From Conoideocrella luteorostrata (taxonomy: Eukaryota; Ascomycota; Sordariomycetes; Hypocreales; Clavicipitaceae), in assembly GCA_032433595.1 (NCBI GenBank), contig JASWJB010000220.1, forward strand, positions 1 to 64,000: DNA of 64,000 bases. Reading direction: 5' to 3'. A model generated the notes under the pieces. The model had not been told where the DNA came from and did no database searches. It saw only the letters and a program-made list of their open reading frames with translations. The translations under genes were made by a program, and so were the position numbers. Position 1 is the stretch's first letter. Every line of letters starts with the position of its first letter. Shown here piece by piece: positions 10,197 to 21,550 of the stretch.

Positions 10197-11410
10197 GCGG
10201 GCAGGCGGACGAAAATGGCAGCCAATTTGCAGCGATCTAGTTTACGGCTACTGACTATCTACAGTAAAGATTTAATAAACAAGAAGTTCTTCTGTATGAT
10301 CCCTTCTAATGTTGGCGATAGCACCTGCATAGTTCCTTTGACTCTAAAACCCACGTTACTACGACGAATAATACATAATACAGAGGAAATTTGAACACGC
10401 ATCCCGCTCGCCAAATTCTATGCAGGCCGGCATATTCACCGATGAGAGTTTATGCCGGGCCAGATGGTCTGTGCGCAGCTACATCACTGCCGGGTTTTGG
10501 ATGCACGACTCGTTCATTTGATAAAGGCAGAAGAAATGTCGCCTCGAGACCGGGCCGATTACTCAGCCCGCTCGACTCTGCTTCAGCCCTGCCGTCCACG
10601 CTGTCTGAGACGCCTCGGTGATTGAATGACTGACTGTGCCTCTTCTGTCTGTGCTGATTCCAACCGGTAGACCTCTCACATTGACACCGTAGGCAAGGGT
10701 CCGGAAACGGGTCTTTCAGGCACATAGCAATTGCCAGCCCCTTCGCTGGGCGGTAACTCCATTTCACCACGATTCAGAACCCTCCGGCCGCCTTGCTAAC
10801 GTGTCCGCAAAATTTTCTCACAGCAGGCTACAAAGGCCACTTTATTCTTGTTCATTCATTACGCCTAGTGGCAATTTCTAACAAGGCTGCTATTGTGTGG
10901 GCGGAAAAGAGCATCTTAGGGTGACTAGAATGGATTCACGTGAGTTTTTGGGCTTGAACGGATTAGTCAGATTAATCATTATAGCTATAAGAAGGGGGCT
11001 TATCCATCTTGTTGCCAGGCTATAATCGAATTAAGAAGGATTTCCCCCGTGTTCAAGAATTATGTCGTTTCAGAAGCCTTGCTCCTGTACCTATGATAAT
11101 TAAACTGCTTCATGGAAGTGCACAGTAGTTCGATAATCTTTGGGTAAGCTGTCATACTATTTGATCTTATTACATGTAGGATCTCTGCACGAACCTTTCA
11201 CAGAGTTTATGTTGCGTTACTGGTTGTGTGTAGGACACGACTATACGTGAGTTGTGGGTGAGTGCTTCGGGTCGACAAATGTAAATATAATACTTAATTC
11301 TTACTAAGATAGCTAGAGGCTAGTGTAAAGTTGTTATTTTCATGAGGCTAGAGTCATAGAGCAATAATACGCAGTGGAAAATAGTAGAAATGCATAAAGT
11401 TAATAATATC

Positions 11411-11470
11411 TCACACCTTCCAAATCCACTGGGAATCCCTTCTTTGTATGCCTAGAATTTGGACCCATCT
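11411..11470 (+). repeat. Dispersed repeat, short diverged copy
   Basis: Reads CACACCTTCCAAATCCACTG then GGGAATCCCTTCTTTGTATGC. It resembles 7725-7770 (GCCTTCCAAATTGACGGGGA). A weak match, recorded because the same words recur four times in the left half of the window. Confidence 0.35.
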
Positions 11471-11554
11471 AGCCCGGCGATTTTCTTCGCAAGTTAGAAT
11501 TGAAGTCAAAGGCAAAGGCAAAGGCAAAGGGTCACTAAGTGAGCAGCTATGGCC

Positions 11555-11640
11555 AGTGTGACGACTAGTGATTGGTCCAAGGGATAAATCTAGTCGTAGA
11601 TCTATGTTGGCAGATATAGTAGGACGTCGTACTTTGAGCA
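11555..11640 (+). repeat. Dispersed repeat, copy 2 (matches 5159-5255)
   Basis: Reads GTGTGACGACTAGTGATTGG then TCCAAGGGATAAATCTAGTC and TATGTTGGCAGATA. It is the more AT-rich partner of the 5159 copy, with GGC to GAC, ACC to ATC and CGTGG to CGTAG changes. Confidence 0.6.
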
Positions 11641-12350
11641 ATAAAGTATGTCACGAAGGATGATAGCCTATAAGTCGTAATCCGGTGATGATTTAGATAG
11701 ATCAGTAGATTCAAGTGTGCCACGGGAAACAGGGATGTTATCATGCGACGCCTCAGACGGCCCTGAAACAACGCCTCTGACGCTTGTGTAACGATGCCTT
11801 TGACGATGATGAATTCAATGACCAAATTTCTAGCTTGAATTCATCTATAAGAAGAGGTTTAGCTCCTCGTCAGAATGGCGAGAATACAAGGACAATTCCA
11901 CTTATCAGATGACCATAGCTGCTCACTTGTGACCAAGCAAATGATTATGTTGAGAGCTAAGTAAGAACAAGTATCTATCTATGAGGATGAAAATTGGGGT
12001 CCGCTATATACTATGACCATCACTTACATCACGGCGATCACTCAGATTTACTGGTCTGCTGTCCCGGCCTGTATCCGTAACTATCTTACGTTGACGAGGA
12101 GCTAGACCTTTTCTTGTAACTGAGCATTAGCTACTAAGGTTGAAGGCATTGAATAAGCCGGAGAGTTTTATTATACAGTGTCGAATTTACAATGCCTGGT
12201 CCCACGTTATGTGGGGTTGACAGAAATTTCTTGTGGATACCCCAAAAGACGAACTTCCTAAGCAGAGCATAAAGGGTTCGATTCCAGAACCTCTAGTTCC
12301 AAAAAATAGACTTGACCACGAACACACCATCAACAGTATTTTCTCTCAAT

Positions 12351-12924
12351 ATGAAGTTCATAAACACCATTGTAACCCTCCTCCCTACGGCAATTACTTG
12401 CGTCAATATTACCGATCATCGGATGTTATTAAATGAACCTACTGTCGGGGGCTCCAACATTACCCACTTTTCTTGGTCTGAGATAACACAACGGACTGGA
12501 GTAAATCCTAAAGATTATATATCAGCGGCCCGAGACGAAGCACACACTTTCGATTGTCCTGATGTACGGCAAATATATTTTGACACTTTTAACTACAAAA
12601 CTAACAATGATCTGATAGGGCGAGGGACCAGACCCTTTAGGCTGCCCGGAAATGATTAAGGAATGGAAAGCCATGGTAAAAGATGGATTTATTGACATTG
12701 AAGCTGGGACCTGTACGTCGATTATCAAGGATGGCTGCGAGGGTTCAGTTTGTGCACCATCGTCGACAAAAGTGCACGTGAGGTCAGAAGAAGTGACTGG
12801 GCGAATGTGGAATCCAATAGCTATTAAATGTGTGACTCCTGGATATGGTGGTCTTTGGTACAACAAGGAAGTCACTCTATACATTCAGGTGAACCATTCT
12901 CCAAAGGGCCAACGATCAGATTGA
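12351..12924 (+). CDS. Secreted cysteine-containing protein, 3' end unresolved
   Basis: The first exon (12351-12563) begins MKFINTIVTLLPTAITCVNI, a likely signal peptide. What looks like a frameshift is explained by an intron 12564-12618: GTACGG, branch CTAAC, acceptor ATAG, 55 bases, phase 0. Exon 2 from 12619 reads GEGPDPLGCPEMIKEW, then IEAGTCTSIIKDGCEGSVCA and GYGGLWYNKEVTLYIQ. That frame stops at 12924, but a good donor CAG|GTGAAC lies at 12889-12890. A further cysteine-rich open stretch (YCRSTGCKNGKAYCEG) lies near 13057-13150, so one or two more exons are likely. I do not recognise the family. A small secreted effector-like or defence protein is possible; nothing seen assigns a function. 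Confidence 0.55.
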
Positions 12925-15187
12925 TTGGCCATGTTCGAAATTGGTACAGCTAGCTTCAAAATGTATCGGGAATTCTTAATTACCTTTGACCAGCATATCA
13001 CAAAGCCTAAATTGTGCAAGGTCCATACTGTACATGAATTTATTTGAACAGCTAAAGACTCCAAGTATTGCCGTTCCACCGGATGTAAAAATGGGAAGGC
13101 TTATTGTGAAGGGTCCGTTGGCATCAAGTCAATCCGCGCCATCTCTTAAGAATATGAAATAACTTTCCGCTACGGTGCGGACATTGTGCTGTGGCACATC
13201 AGTGAGAAGAACCAAGCGCAATGTGAGTGTTCCGGCTACCCAATCTCCTGCGCCAGATGACCAAGTACACTGTTGCCTGCTGTGAGTCGACAGAACAAAT
13301 TTTAAATGACTGAGTTTACGATCGCTCTGGACTCCTCGAGTACAAGATACTGGACTAAGAGGATGAAGGCGATCCTGTTGTTATGAAAAGATCTGGAGGC
13401 ATAGAGCCAATTGTGTGTCAACTTGAATATCCATTGCGCCATAGCGCAAAAGTGTGAGCTCACTAAATGTTCATTCAGCAAGTTTTTATCATATCTTATA
13501 TCCAACATTATGACGATGGAAATGAAATGTAATGTACCAAATCGGGTTCTTCTCAATGAAATTAATTGCTGAGAATCTTGGCATCTTCCTCAATCACAAA
13601 CCCCGCTTATCTGCGCCTTTGTGCTCTTATTGTTGGAATCCCTCCGTTAAGCACAATAGGAGGCACGGAGCAGGTCACGTGGTCACCTTTCAGCCACGAT
13701 ATTTATACGGCGATATCGAGCCTTTCATCTTGACTTGTTTTCCCCTTCTTAGATAGACAGAGATTATTAAATATCTTGCATTCATTTTGACCGCAACGGT
13801 ATCGATACCATTGCACAGCTTCTCTGTGCAACCTACACTTATAATTGCTTGTGTTAGCTTTAGTTGTTCCTTGGACTGAGTCACGATCGGACAGCTGCCT
13901 GTATCGACAGCCACGCCATTCAGTGTACAAGACCTGACATGGCTGGGTAAGGCGGAATGGTTGGGGCAACGGAGCTCGGGGCATAGTCAACCTATGGAGT
14001 ACAGCATTGGCGAGATTAAATAGTACGTGAAACTCTTTAGTGTCACTCCTAGATTATTACGACAATGCGGAAATATAGAAGACGCCACACAACATAAAAG
14101 GCATTTTCATTGCCCCTGCCGTCCTCAGGGCATAGTCTGGATGTGGGGAGGTGTTGTGTAGTTCACCGGCCTGCTACTCGGTTACTATTGTCCTGGGAGA
14201 CGAGCGGAATCCCTGTATATGAAGAGTGGCCAAAGCAGCGATTCTACTTATGTGTATGCCCCCGAAGCTACACGCAAGAGGTTTAACAATTACAACGACA
14301 GATTTCCCCGATACTACAAGTCATTCGGCCACTGCGATAGAAGTCTCGCGAGTGTACCATACGGCGAATACACGGTGTTACACAGTATTTTCGGGAAAGA
14401 GTTTGTTTTCTTTCGCTTATAAAGATGGCGGCAGATGGCCACGGCCGTGCACGAAGATCGCGTTACCAAAGCAGCCTCGCCGCCTGCTTTGATGCTGAAG
14501 ATGATGGCTATTTGTTAAGCTCTGCAGGGAGATATTTAATGTTGTCAACGCCGCGGTGAGTAAATAGTTTAGAACTCAATAAAAATGCTTAACCATCTAA
14601 GACCGGTATAATTCTCAGAAAAATTAAACTCACAGCTCATCAATATCAATTTTAGCTGCCCAGGATCTGCTCAGCCAGATCCATGAGAAGGTTAGCGCCA
14701 TTATAATGTCATAGAATTAGAGAGCACAAAACTCCTTCCGTGTTGTCTCTATGAATGCATTTCTATATCATTTTTTTGGTAGTAGTGTGCAGGCGAATTT
14801 CTGGCCAGCAGTTGCTCCCATACAACACAACGTCTGCGTCATCGAATATTAGAGCCAGCCACCTCGTCACAACGCGGGACGCTAAGATATGTTATTAACT
14901 AACTTAGGGGCAGTTAGTTACAGTAATATTTTAGATTAAGCGGATAAGTCGGCAGTATAGGCCGTGCAGACGGGCTATTCTTGCACATTTCCCCTCCTTG
15001 GCGCATCTTGAAGGGTTCGGATCTAGAAGCTATGTCCGAGATCCGAGACCGCCCGGAAGAGCATGACATCATGTAGATATACCATCAACGTCGCAGGACG
15101 AAACGAAGTCTTGGTCACCACGCAGAATACTTAAGACCATCTGTTCGCCTCGTAACGATAAATGCGTGGTTGGAAAACAACGGCACA
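12925..15187. other. Gene-poor stretch with one solo LTR
   Basis: Contains possible 3' exons of the secreted-protein gene (12925-13290) and solo LTR copy B (13631-13837). Otherwise it is AT-rich sequence with no supportable gene; short frames near 14220-14490 lack recognisable features. Confidence 0.5.
13631..13837 (+). mobile_element. Solo LTR, copy B
   Basis: A 207-base copy beginning TGTTGGAATCCCTCCG and ending GTGCAACCTACA, flanked by perfect 5-base duplications CTTAT (13626-13630 and 13838-13842). It has GTCACGTGGTCACC and CCACGATATTTATACGGCGA like the other copies. The 3' third, including the GATCTAGATC region, is diverged. Confidence 0.9.
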
Positions 15188-15710
15188 ATGACCTCACCAG
15201 CGGCCCCCAAAAAAGACATTCCCGTAGTCGTCATCGGTCTACGCCGCGGGAAAGGAATTAGTGATATTCCACCACTTTTTGAAAACACTCCTTACTACGT
15301 CGCTGCTTGCATGGACCTCACAGAGGTTGAGGAGGAGTTTCGCTACAGTGCCCACAATCTTGCCGTTATTCTATACAATAATCATCCAAGACCAAGGGCT
15401 CTTTTGATAGGCATTGCGGTTGATCCATCATACATAGAATCCGCAGAGCTTGTCTGGAAAGAATATGTGAACAAGGCCCTGAGGTCCGAGGTTGGAGATC
15501 CAAGAGACTGGCAGAAGAACATATGTGTTTCGGTGAGTCATTTTCGTCTAAAGATTTCAGTGCAATGACTTGAGCCTAATTGAAATAAAGCTTCCCAGAA
15601 CACACTTTATCGACCCTAAGAAACCAGACACTTGGCCAGTAGTTCGGAGAGACTGGCAAGGGGAGATGTTTCGCCAGTTAGATGGGATATTCCGGCCTGA
15701 GCTACTCTAA
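15188..15710 (+). CDS. Small fungal protein of unknown function
   Basis: Two exons, 15188-15532 and 15591-15710, with a 58-base intron (GTGAGT..AAAG), give 154 residues. The sequence opens MTSPAAPKKDIPVVVIGLRR, a beta-strand followed by a basic loop, and contains FENTPYYVAACMDLTEVEEE and the tail DWQGEMFRQLDGIFRPELL. There is no signal peptide or membrane segment. The start at 15188 is the first ATG in the long frame. The alternation of hydrophobic strands and helices would fit a small Rossmann-like alpha/beta protein, but no cofactor motif is clear. Solo LTR copy C lies about 115 bases downstream. Function unknown. Confidence 0.65.
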
Positions 15711-15825
15711 ACAAAAATCCACGTCCTGTTACCGAGGGAGTGATTGCTGTATGGAACAGTACATATTATTCATCAATACAAGCCTGAGACTGCAACTATA
15801 CCCTTTTGTCTGAGTAATCTGAATC

Positions 15826-16018
15826 TGTGGGTTGCACAGGGTTGTGCAATGATCTAGATCATCGGCTTCAAATTCAATATATTCATAAGTGTCTGTTATC
15901 TAAGAAGAAGAAAAGAAGTCAAGGTGGAAGGCACGATATCGTCGTATAAATATCGTGGCTAGAAGGTGACCACGTGACGAGCTCTGTGCTTCCTATTGTG
16001 CTTTGCGACATTCCAACA
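15826..16018 (-). mobile_element. Solo LTR, copy C
   Basis: A 193-base copy in minus orientation, with perfect 5-base flanking duplications GAATC (15821-15825 and 16019-16023). It is very similar to copy A across CACGATATCGTCGTATAAAT and CACGTGACGAGCTCTGTGC, so the two are probably recent relatives. Confidence 0.92.
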
Positions 16019-16167
16019 GAATCGCACCAGTGGAGGTTCCAGACAGTATATCATGTCGTTCAGAGGTTACATCGAGGTGGTCGGGGAATATTTTAAGAGG
16101 CTTTTGAGCATTTTAGCACAATGCTAAGTACGGAGAGACTAGTGAGATGTTCTATGTATATACAACC

Positions 16168-18034
16168 CTAGTAATTGGGCAACCAAGGAATGGGATAAGT
16201 GCCCTTGCCCAGCGGCTTTTTATCCTGTGTAACGTTTCGCAACTGCGCCAACGTAAATGGAACAGTGTCACTCAGAGTGTGAACCCTACCCAATAGCTTC
16301 TCCAGTTGTCTGAATGCGGCTGTAGAGGCATACTGAGGGCCCTCATGACCAGACAAGTCCGTCACAACAATTGTCAGGCCACGCTCATGATGGGTCGTGC
16401 CAAGGACGCCAGATCGATCCGGTAGATTAGAGCCGTAGTATTTGCCCTTTCCCGGACCATATCCCCATCGAGGAACGTAGAATGGGTCAGTGGGCCGAGA
16501 TTGGAATCCCAGTTTTCCTCCCCATGTCATGTTTTGTACGGCGAGAAGAACGCCGTTTGCCGGAAGAATAAAATCAGTGCCGCCCTGGACCAGCATGACA
16601 TTTTTGGTTTTATCAATGACATTGGGAAGTTCATGCTTGGAGGGGGGCTCCGACTCATCGCGGCGAACAAAAGCCGTCTCGACGCATACACTCCATTTGA
16701 CCTGTAGAGGAGCGTTGATGGCTTTCTTGACATCGTCCCGGTTGAAGTAGGGTTTTGTGTCGAGTGGGTCAAATAGCTCTGGACAATGGTCTTGAATGTT
16801 ATATATGTTAAAGCAAGGGTTGTCAAGGCGAGCTTGTCGGTTAACAGATTCCCATAAGCCCCCACATCCCTCTTTATAAATAACGCTTCCATTGGCAAGC
16901 TTCTCAGTCCACGGAAGAAGACTAGGCTGTGGCCCGGCAGGAGGGTAGGTATAGTACTTCTTCGCGTAGTCTCTATATCCACAATGGCCAGAGACGTTGT
17001 GGATCATATCCATGGTGCGGTCATCAAAGGGCATTAAATTGTAGTTTTGTTCAACATAAGCCTCCACAATCACTTCCGACTGAACATCCCCGTTAAAGCT
17101 GATGCCATCTACTACCATAAGTCCACCAACGTCATAGTATTGAGTGTCATTAGCGTCGACGAAGTGGCTGGAGATGTACGGTCCGTAGTAGCCGCCATAA
17201 GATTCACCGACCACATACACTTTATAGCCTTGCATGCTAAAAGTGTCGATAAAGTTTTTCCAGAAGCCCATGAATTGTTTGGCGAGCTCGTCCTCGTTGT
17301 GAACTGTAGTGTTTCCGGTAGAGAAGCCCACAGTAACAGGCTGCTCGATCCAGACCATGTTGGAAAGGTGATGCCAACTCCAAGGGTTGGGAACTGGCTT
17401 CATAGTGCCGGGTCTCCAGACAAACGGGCCATTTTCTTGGAGGAAGCCCAACAGAGACGAGCAGCCAGGCTACACAGCACAAACATGGTTAGTCTGTATC
17501 GCGCCGAGAAGAGAAATAAGAAAACAGACAGCGACATACTCCTCCATTTAGCCAGATGGTGATTTCTTTCTTCTTCTTGTGCTCCTCATTGTCGGTTGGA
17601 AAGAACCAAAAATATAAATGGTCACGCTCATCTTTCTTGTCGCTGATTGGTAACAATCCAGCGTAAGATTCACCGACATCAAAGTCAACTTCGGGAATTC
17701 CGGTGCCATTGACGGCGAATTCTGCAAGGATAGACTCACGGATCAGTCACGAACGGTTTTACCCTTTCTGTGTGGCAGAGAGGCCATTGTTGGGCGATGC
17801 TCTGTATTGTGGGCAAAACTTACGCTTGGTCTTGTTGTTCAAGAAACGATGCGAGCTGGTGTCGGTGTCTGCTCGGGAATAAATCGTGGGTAGGTCCTGG
17901 GCCGCAGAGTAGTCATTGAACTGGGCGACTGCATCGCCATGCAGGTGCTGCAATAAGCGAAAGTGGCTTTCTCTGTTGCCGGCAACGGCGGCGGCGGCGA
18001 AAAGCCCCAGCAGGGACACTATTCTAGCCTTCAT
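16168..18034 (-). CDS. Secreted serine carboxypeptidase (peptidase S10)
   Basis: Removes C-terminal residues from peptides, usually outside the cell or in the vacuole. Three exons (18034-17824, 17721-17540, 17469-16168), with introns 17823-17722 (GTAAGT..CAG) and 17539-17470 (GTATGT..TAG), encode 564 residues. The start [18 protein letters not shown] is a signal peptide. An in-frame ATG at 18121 is disfavoured because a TATA box lies only about 13 bases upstream of it. Conserved blocks are [14 protein letters not shown] at the exon 2/3 junction, [14 protein letters not shown], the nucleophile motif [13 protein letters not shown] (Ser221), [11 protein letters not shown] (Asp430) and SGHEGPQY (His506), so the triad is complete. 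Several N-glycosylation sequons (NGT, NTT, NVS, NMT) fit secretion. The length is normal for the family, no lesion is seen, and solo LTR copy C lies 150 bases beyond the stop. Confidence 0.93.
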
Positions 18035-18133
18035 GTCGTTCGTTGGTCTTGCAAATGGCACGGCGTGCGCAAGTCGTTGCAGTATGAGGTAAGATGCAAT
18101 AAACAAGCGAGTCCAAGTCATCCCTATGCTTTT

Positions 18134-18141
18134 CTTTTATA
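18134..18141 (-). promoter_or_regulatory. TATA box of the carboxypeptidase gene
   Basis: TATAAAAG on the minus strand, 100 bases upstream of the start at 18034. It supports the inner start codon over the one at 18121. Confidence 0.6.
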
Positions 18142-19377
18142 CCTCTCCTCCTTCCCCTCAAGCAACAGTCGCCACGCTTGATTCGTCATTGACTCCGCAC
18201 GTCCGCTACTCTGCGAATACGACCCTGTTTCTGCACAACGATCGGCGGTCCAGCATAAACCCAATTGGGAGGCCCGATCAACACACCGGTTGTAATCTCG
18301 TACTCCGTGGTCTAGACGATTATGCCGGCTAGCGCTGCGCCGTGGACTGAAGCCGTCCAGGCACGCTCCTGACAGATCAATCGAGACATCGCGGCCGGCC
18401 AACGCACTCTGGCTCTGCCCTGCATGTCTCGATCAATTTGTCGACACCTTGATGGGCCCAGCCCCCGCGGCGGCAGCATCGTAACAAAGTCCCATTGTCC
18501 GCCGAGCGTGCGGTGGTACAGTACCCAGAAAATACGAAGGCTAGATTGCACGATTGCTGCAATCCTACCGTGGTCGGCTCATGATTGCCGCTTTGTCGGC
18601 GGCCCGTGTTATCGGTGGGAAGGGACTTGCCTATCACGCCACTAGCAACCTCGAATTGGCCATTGCCGGCAAGCAAGCGATCGGCAGAACTACTGCTGAA
18701 TGGATCTTATGGCTGGAGCACGGAAATGTGAGAATGAGCTTTGAACAAAAGAACTTGCCTATTCAAGTAAAGTGAAACACCGACAATGTGTGGCGAGCCG
18801 AAGCGGGCGACTCAAAATTTGCTAGGGTAATACGAAGTACAAACTGTTACCGAGTGCTCCGTATTTCTTTACCGGTACTCCGTAGACAACTCTACGACCC
18901 ATCGCCAACCACGACCCGCATGCCGCGACCATGGTACAAAAAATGACGTGACAAGCGGCATTGGGCCGCAGCTACATACTCCGCAGGCCGGCGAGGGTGA
19001 GCTTTGGGCTAGCTGTCTTATTTTTTTGTGCGTTCATGTTGCTCAAGCCCGAATGGCTTGAGCCGATGCCAGCTGCGCCAGACAAGAGCATCGACACGCT
19101 TTAATTCTCGTTGGCCTAGATCGACCTGGTACGCCTCCTGTCCCATCGAGATGCAACAACTGAATTGCGTTGTCAACCACCCACCTAGCCTAACATTTCT
19201 GCTTGGCACGGCTAATAATGGGGCCGTAACCATACGTAGGAGCGAGTGTCTCGGCGTCTGATGAAACCGGCGCGCCTTTTGGTTCACAACTCAAGCCTTG
19301 AGAGCCACCAACCGGCTGCGGACGGTAGCATGCGGAATAAGTAACTAGTCCCCACGCACTCAAACAACCTCATCAGT

Positions 19378-19472
19378 CCTGCGATGCCTGATGTAGTACG
19401 CTCAGGTGCCATGTGATTCCCTTGCCCTGCCCTCGATTGCCTCTACGCAAGAAAAGCTTTTCACCTCCCCAG
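19378..19472 (+). repeat. Direct repeat, left copy
   Basis: Shares GCGATGCCTGATGTAGTACG, GTGCCATGTGATTCCCTT and AAGCTTTTCACCTCC with 20072-20166, at roughly three quarters identity by eye. Confidence 0.55.
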
Positions 19473-19820
19473 TTAGAACTTGGAACTGGAATCAATAACC
19501 ACAATACAAGACGCATAGCATGTACCGAACCCCAAAGGCGTGTTTCTATATGCCCTGTCTTGTTCCGTTGCATCCGAACAGATTGATCCGTTCCCTGTGG
19601 AATACAGAGTGACGGCTGTCACACGCAACAGCACAACAAGGCGTCACATGCGCGTGTGTGGAATTACGCGTAATCCTGTCGAATTCAATTCGGCCATGCA
19701 GGCCCTTGGATTACCTAGATACTAGCAAAAGCCTCATTTTGGCTTACAATAGAAGAGCTGAAAATTTAGTCGCAAGCCACGATGCTCGGCAATAAACAAC
19801 AATAAGAGGTGCTAAGAGAC

Positions 19821-20002
19821 TAGCTCAAGCCACTGAATCCTGCCACAACAGAATGATAGAAACAACGGCAGGATGAATAGAAATAATAGGAATCTATCGA
19901 ATTCAATGAATTCAGCTAGGTCTGACGGAATGCCTAGATTGACGGCATCTAGAGAGGGATTTCAGGTATCAATAGCCGTCGAATTCCTCGTCAAATTAGA
20001 TG
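19821..20002 (-). repeat. Dispersed repeat, inverted copy of 25541-25712
   Basis: The reverse complement reads TTTGACGAGGAATTCGACGG, TACCTGAAATCCCTCTCTAG and AGGATTCAGTGGCTTGA, and can be followed against 25541-25712 along its whole length. It lies between the two halves of the direct repeat at 19378 and 20072. Confidence 0.7.
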
Positions 20003-20071
20003 GAAATGAATGACATAATTCCACTGCACGCATCAGAATTTCATGGCTGCTCACATTGTGACATCATCGAT

Positions 20072-20166
20072 CCTACGATGCTTGAGGTAGTACGCCCACG
20101 TGCCACGCGGTTCCCTTATCTTGCCCCAGACTGCCACTACACTAGAAAGCTTTTCACCTCCGCAGC
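20072..20166 (+). repeat. Direct repeat, right copy
   Basis: Reads ACGATGCTTGAGGTAGTACG and AAGCTTTTCACCTCC; partner of 19378-19472. With the inverted repeat between them, the three may be parts of one decayed composite element. Confidence 0.55.
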
Positions 20167-20606
20167 TAATAAAGTAGCTTGCCGCTTCAGGTGTCTCAAG
20201 AATCGCGGAATCAGCACGAACTTGAATATGTAGCTCTTGAGCTAATTGGGAGAAGCGGCGGTGTCAACGGCAGAACTGCTGCCGTTATGGTAGATGGACA
20301 TGCGGCGGTCCTTCCAAACAGCGCAATTAGCGGGATTTTTGAGTGGTAGGGTAGTCTTCGCAAATCTCGTTCAATCTCTGTCAATTGTAACAATGGCGTG
20401 CCAAGTATATTCTTGCAGTACCAACGCTATAATTATTACTATGAGAGTAACGAAGTGCGCCTGGGTAGAGCTTTACAGGTTATGCTCATAAGCTTGAGTC
20501 ATGAACGAGGGCGGTAGATTTGCTTTAATAGAGGATTGAATCATACAAGTCTAAGCTGGTCAAGTATCTCGCATTACTCGTGCTCTTCTCCTGCCAAAGG
20601 TGGTGC

Positions 20607-20807
20607 TGTTGGAATCCTGTCGCCAAGCACACCAAGGAGCATGGAGCGAGTCACGTGGTCACCTTTCGGCCACGATATTTATACGGCGGTGTCGAGCCTC
20701 CCACCTTGACTTGTTTTCTTCCTCTTAGATAGACAGACAGAATTATTGAATATATTGTATTTTGAAGCCGACGATCTAGATTGTTGCACAACCCTGTGCA
20801 ACCCATA
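20607..20807 (+). mobile_element. Solo LTR, copy D
   Basis: A 201-base copy from TGTTGGAATCC to GTGCAACCCATA, flanked by perfect 5-base duplications GGTGC (20602-20606 and 20808-20812). The terminal CA has become TA. Confidence 0.9.
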
Positions 20808-21021
20808 GGTGCCCGTCAACCCATTAGTCGCTATCCCAATATTGACGCGAGAATGACTATTCTACTTGGGCTGTAATATCTTGGATACTTTAGCTAGGCT
20901 GCGGAAACTGACTATCGCAGGGCTGCGAGATATGATCTGGATAAGCTGAATCAACATCCTCGGGGCTTGGATGAGTAGAGCCGCCTCTGTTAGATCCCGA
21001 ACTGCCAACTGCACCGGAACT

Positions 21022-21208
21022 TGTTGGAATGCCGCCAAGCAGCATCGAGCCCGTCACGTGGTCACCTTTAAGCCACGATATTTATACGGCGATATCGTGC
21101 CTTCCACTATGACTTCTTTTTTTCTTCTTAGATAGACACAGACAATTATTAATATATTACCTTTGAAGCCGATGATCTAGATCATTGCACAACCCTGTGC
21201 AACCCACA
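21022..21208 (+). mobile_element. Solo LTR, copy E
   Basis: A 187-base copy from TGTTGGAATGCC to GCAACCCACA with perfect flanking duplications GAACT (21017-21021 and 21209-21213). It lies 214 bases from copy D in the same orientation, but each has its own duplication, so they are separate insertions and not the two ends of one element. Confidence 0.92.
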
Positions 21209-21550
21209 GAACTAGACATGATGCTTTCAACACCGCATTGCAAATGCGCAGTCTTCGCAAAAATGAGTATAACTGTCAGCATTACCCAAACTGCTGGAGG
21301 AGTCAAGATTCTGAATACTTGCCATGCCGTAGTCATTGTCTTTAGTTCCCCCCCCCCCCCAAGAACGTGACATCTCCTGTAGAAGTACATCCCCAAGGTC
21401 CTGACCGCCACCAATATCACAGAGCTGGATCGGGTTCGATCCGGCTTGACCCGGAGTAACCATAGTCACTCCTGCAATCCCTAGCTGACACCCGTTCTCC
21501 TAACAGCCAACGGTGTCAAGAGGTTATAATATACAATAATTGCTACGCAG

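Larger units (their letters stand above)
10197..12350. other. Gene-poor stretch with decayed repeats
   Basis: About 2.1 kb without a supportable gene. It contains four GGCAAA units at about 11509-11530, two dispersed-repeat copies (11411-11470 and 11555-11640) and AT-rich non-coding sequence. Confidence 0.5.
18142..21550. other. Repeat-rich stretch without genes
   Basis: About 3.4 kb. It holds an 85-95 base direct repeat (19378-19472 and 20072-20166), an inverted relative of the 25.5-kb repeat (19821-20002), two solo LTRs (copies D and E) and a C homopolymer near 21349-21360. No frame is convincing. Confidence 0.55.

Noticed and set aside
12268..12280. tRNA-like B box GGTTCGATTCC
   Set aside because: No matching A box, acceptor stem or cloverleaf can be drawn around it.
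12564..12659. Frameshift pseudogene in the secreted-protein gene
   Set aside because: A normal 55-base intron with GT, CTAAC branch and AG joins the two frames in phase, so no lesion is needed.
13703..13990. 95-codon minus-strand frame with several cysteines
   Set aside because: It overlaps solo LTR copy B, so part of it is LTR sequence and not a gene.
18035..18121. Upstream ATG at 18121 as the carboxypeptidase start
   Set aside because: A TATA box lies only about 13 bases upstream of it, so the transcript would begin downstream. The inner ATG at 18034 also gives a standard signal peptide.
20607..21208. LTR copies D and E as the two ends of one retrotransposon
   Set aside because: They are only 214 bases apart, each has its own different 5-base duplication, and no retroviral coding sequence lies between them.
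21427..21450. tRNA-like B box in GGGTTCGATCCGG
   Set aside because: It forms a local hairpin only; no A box or acceptor stem is found at the right distance.
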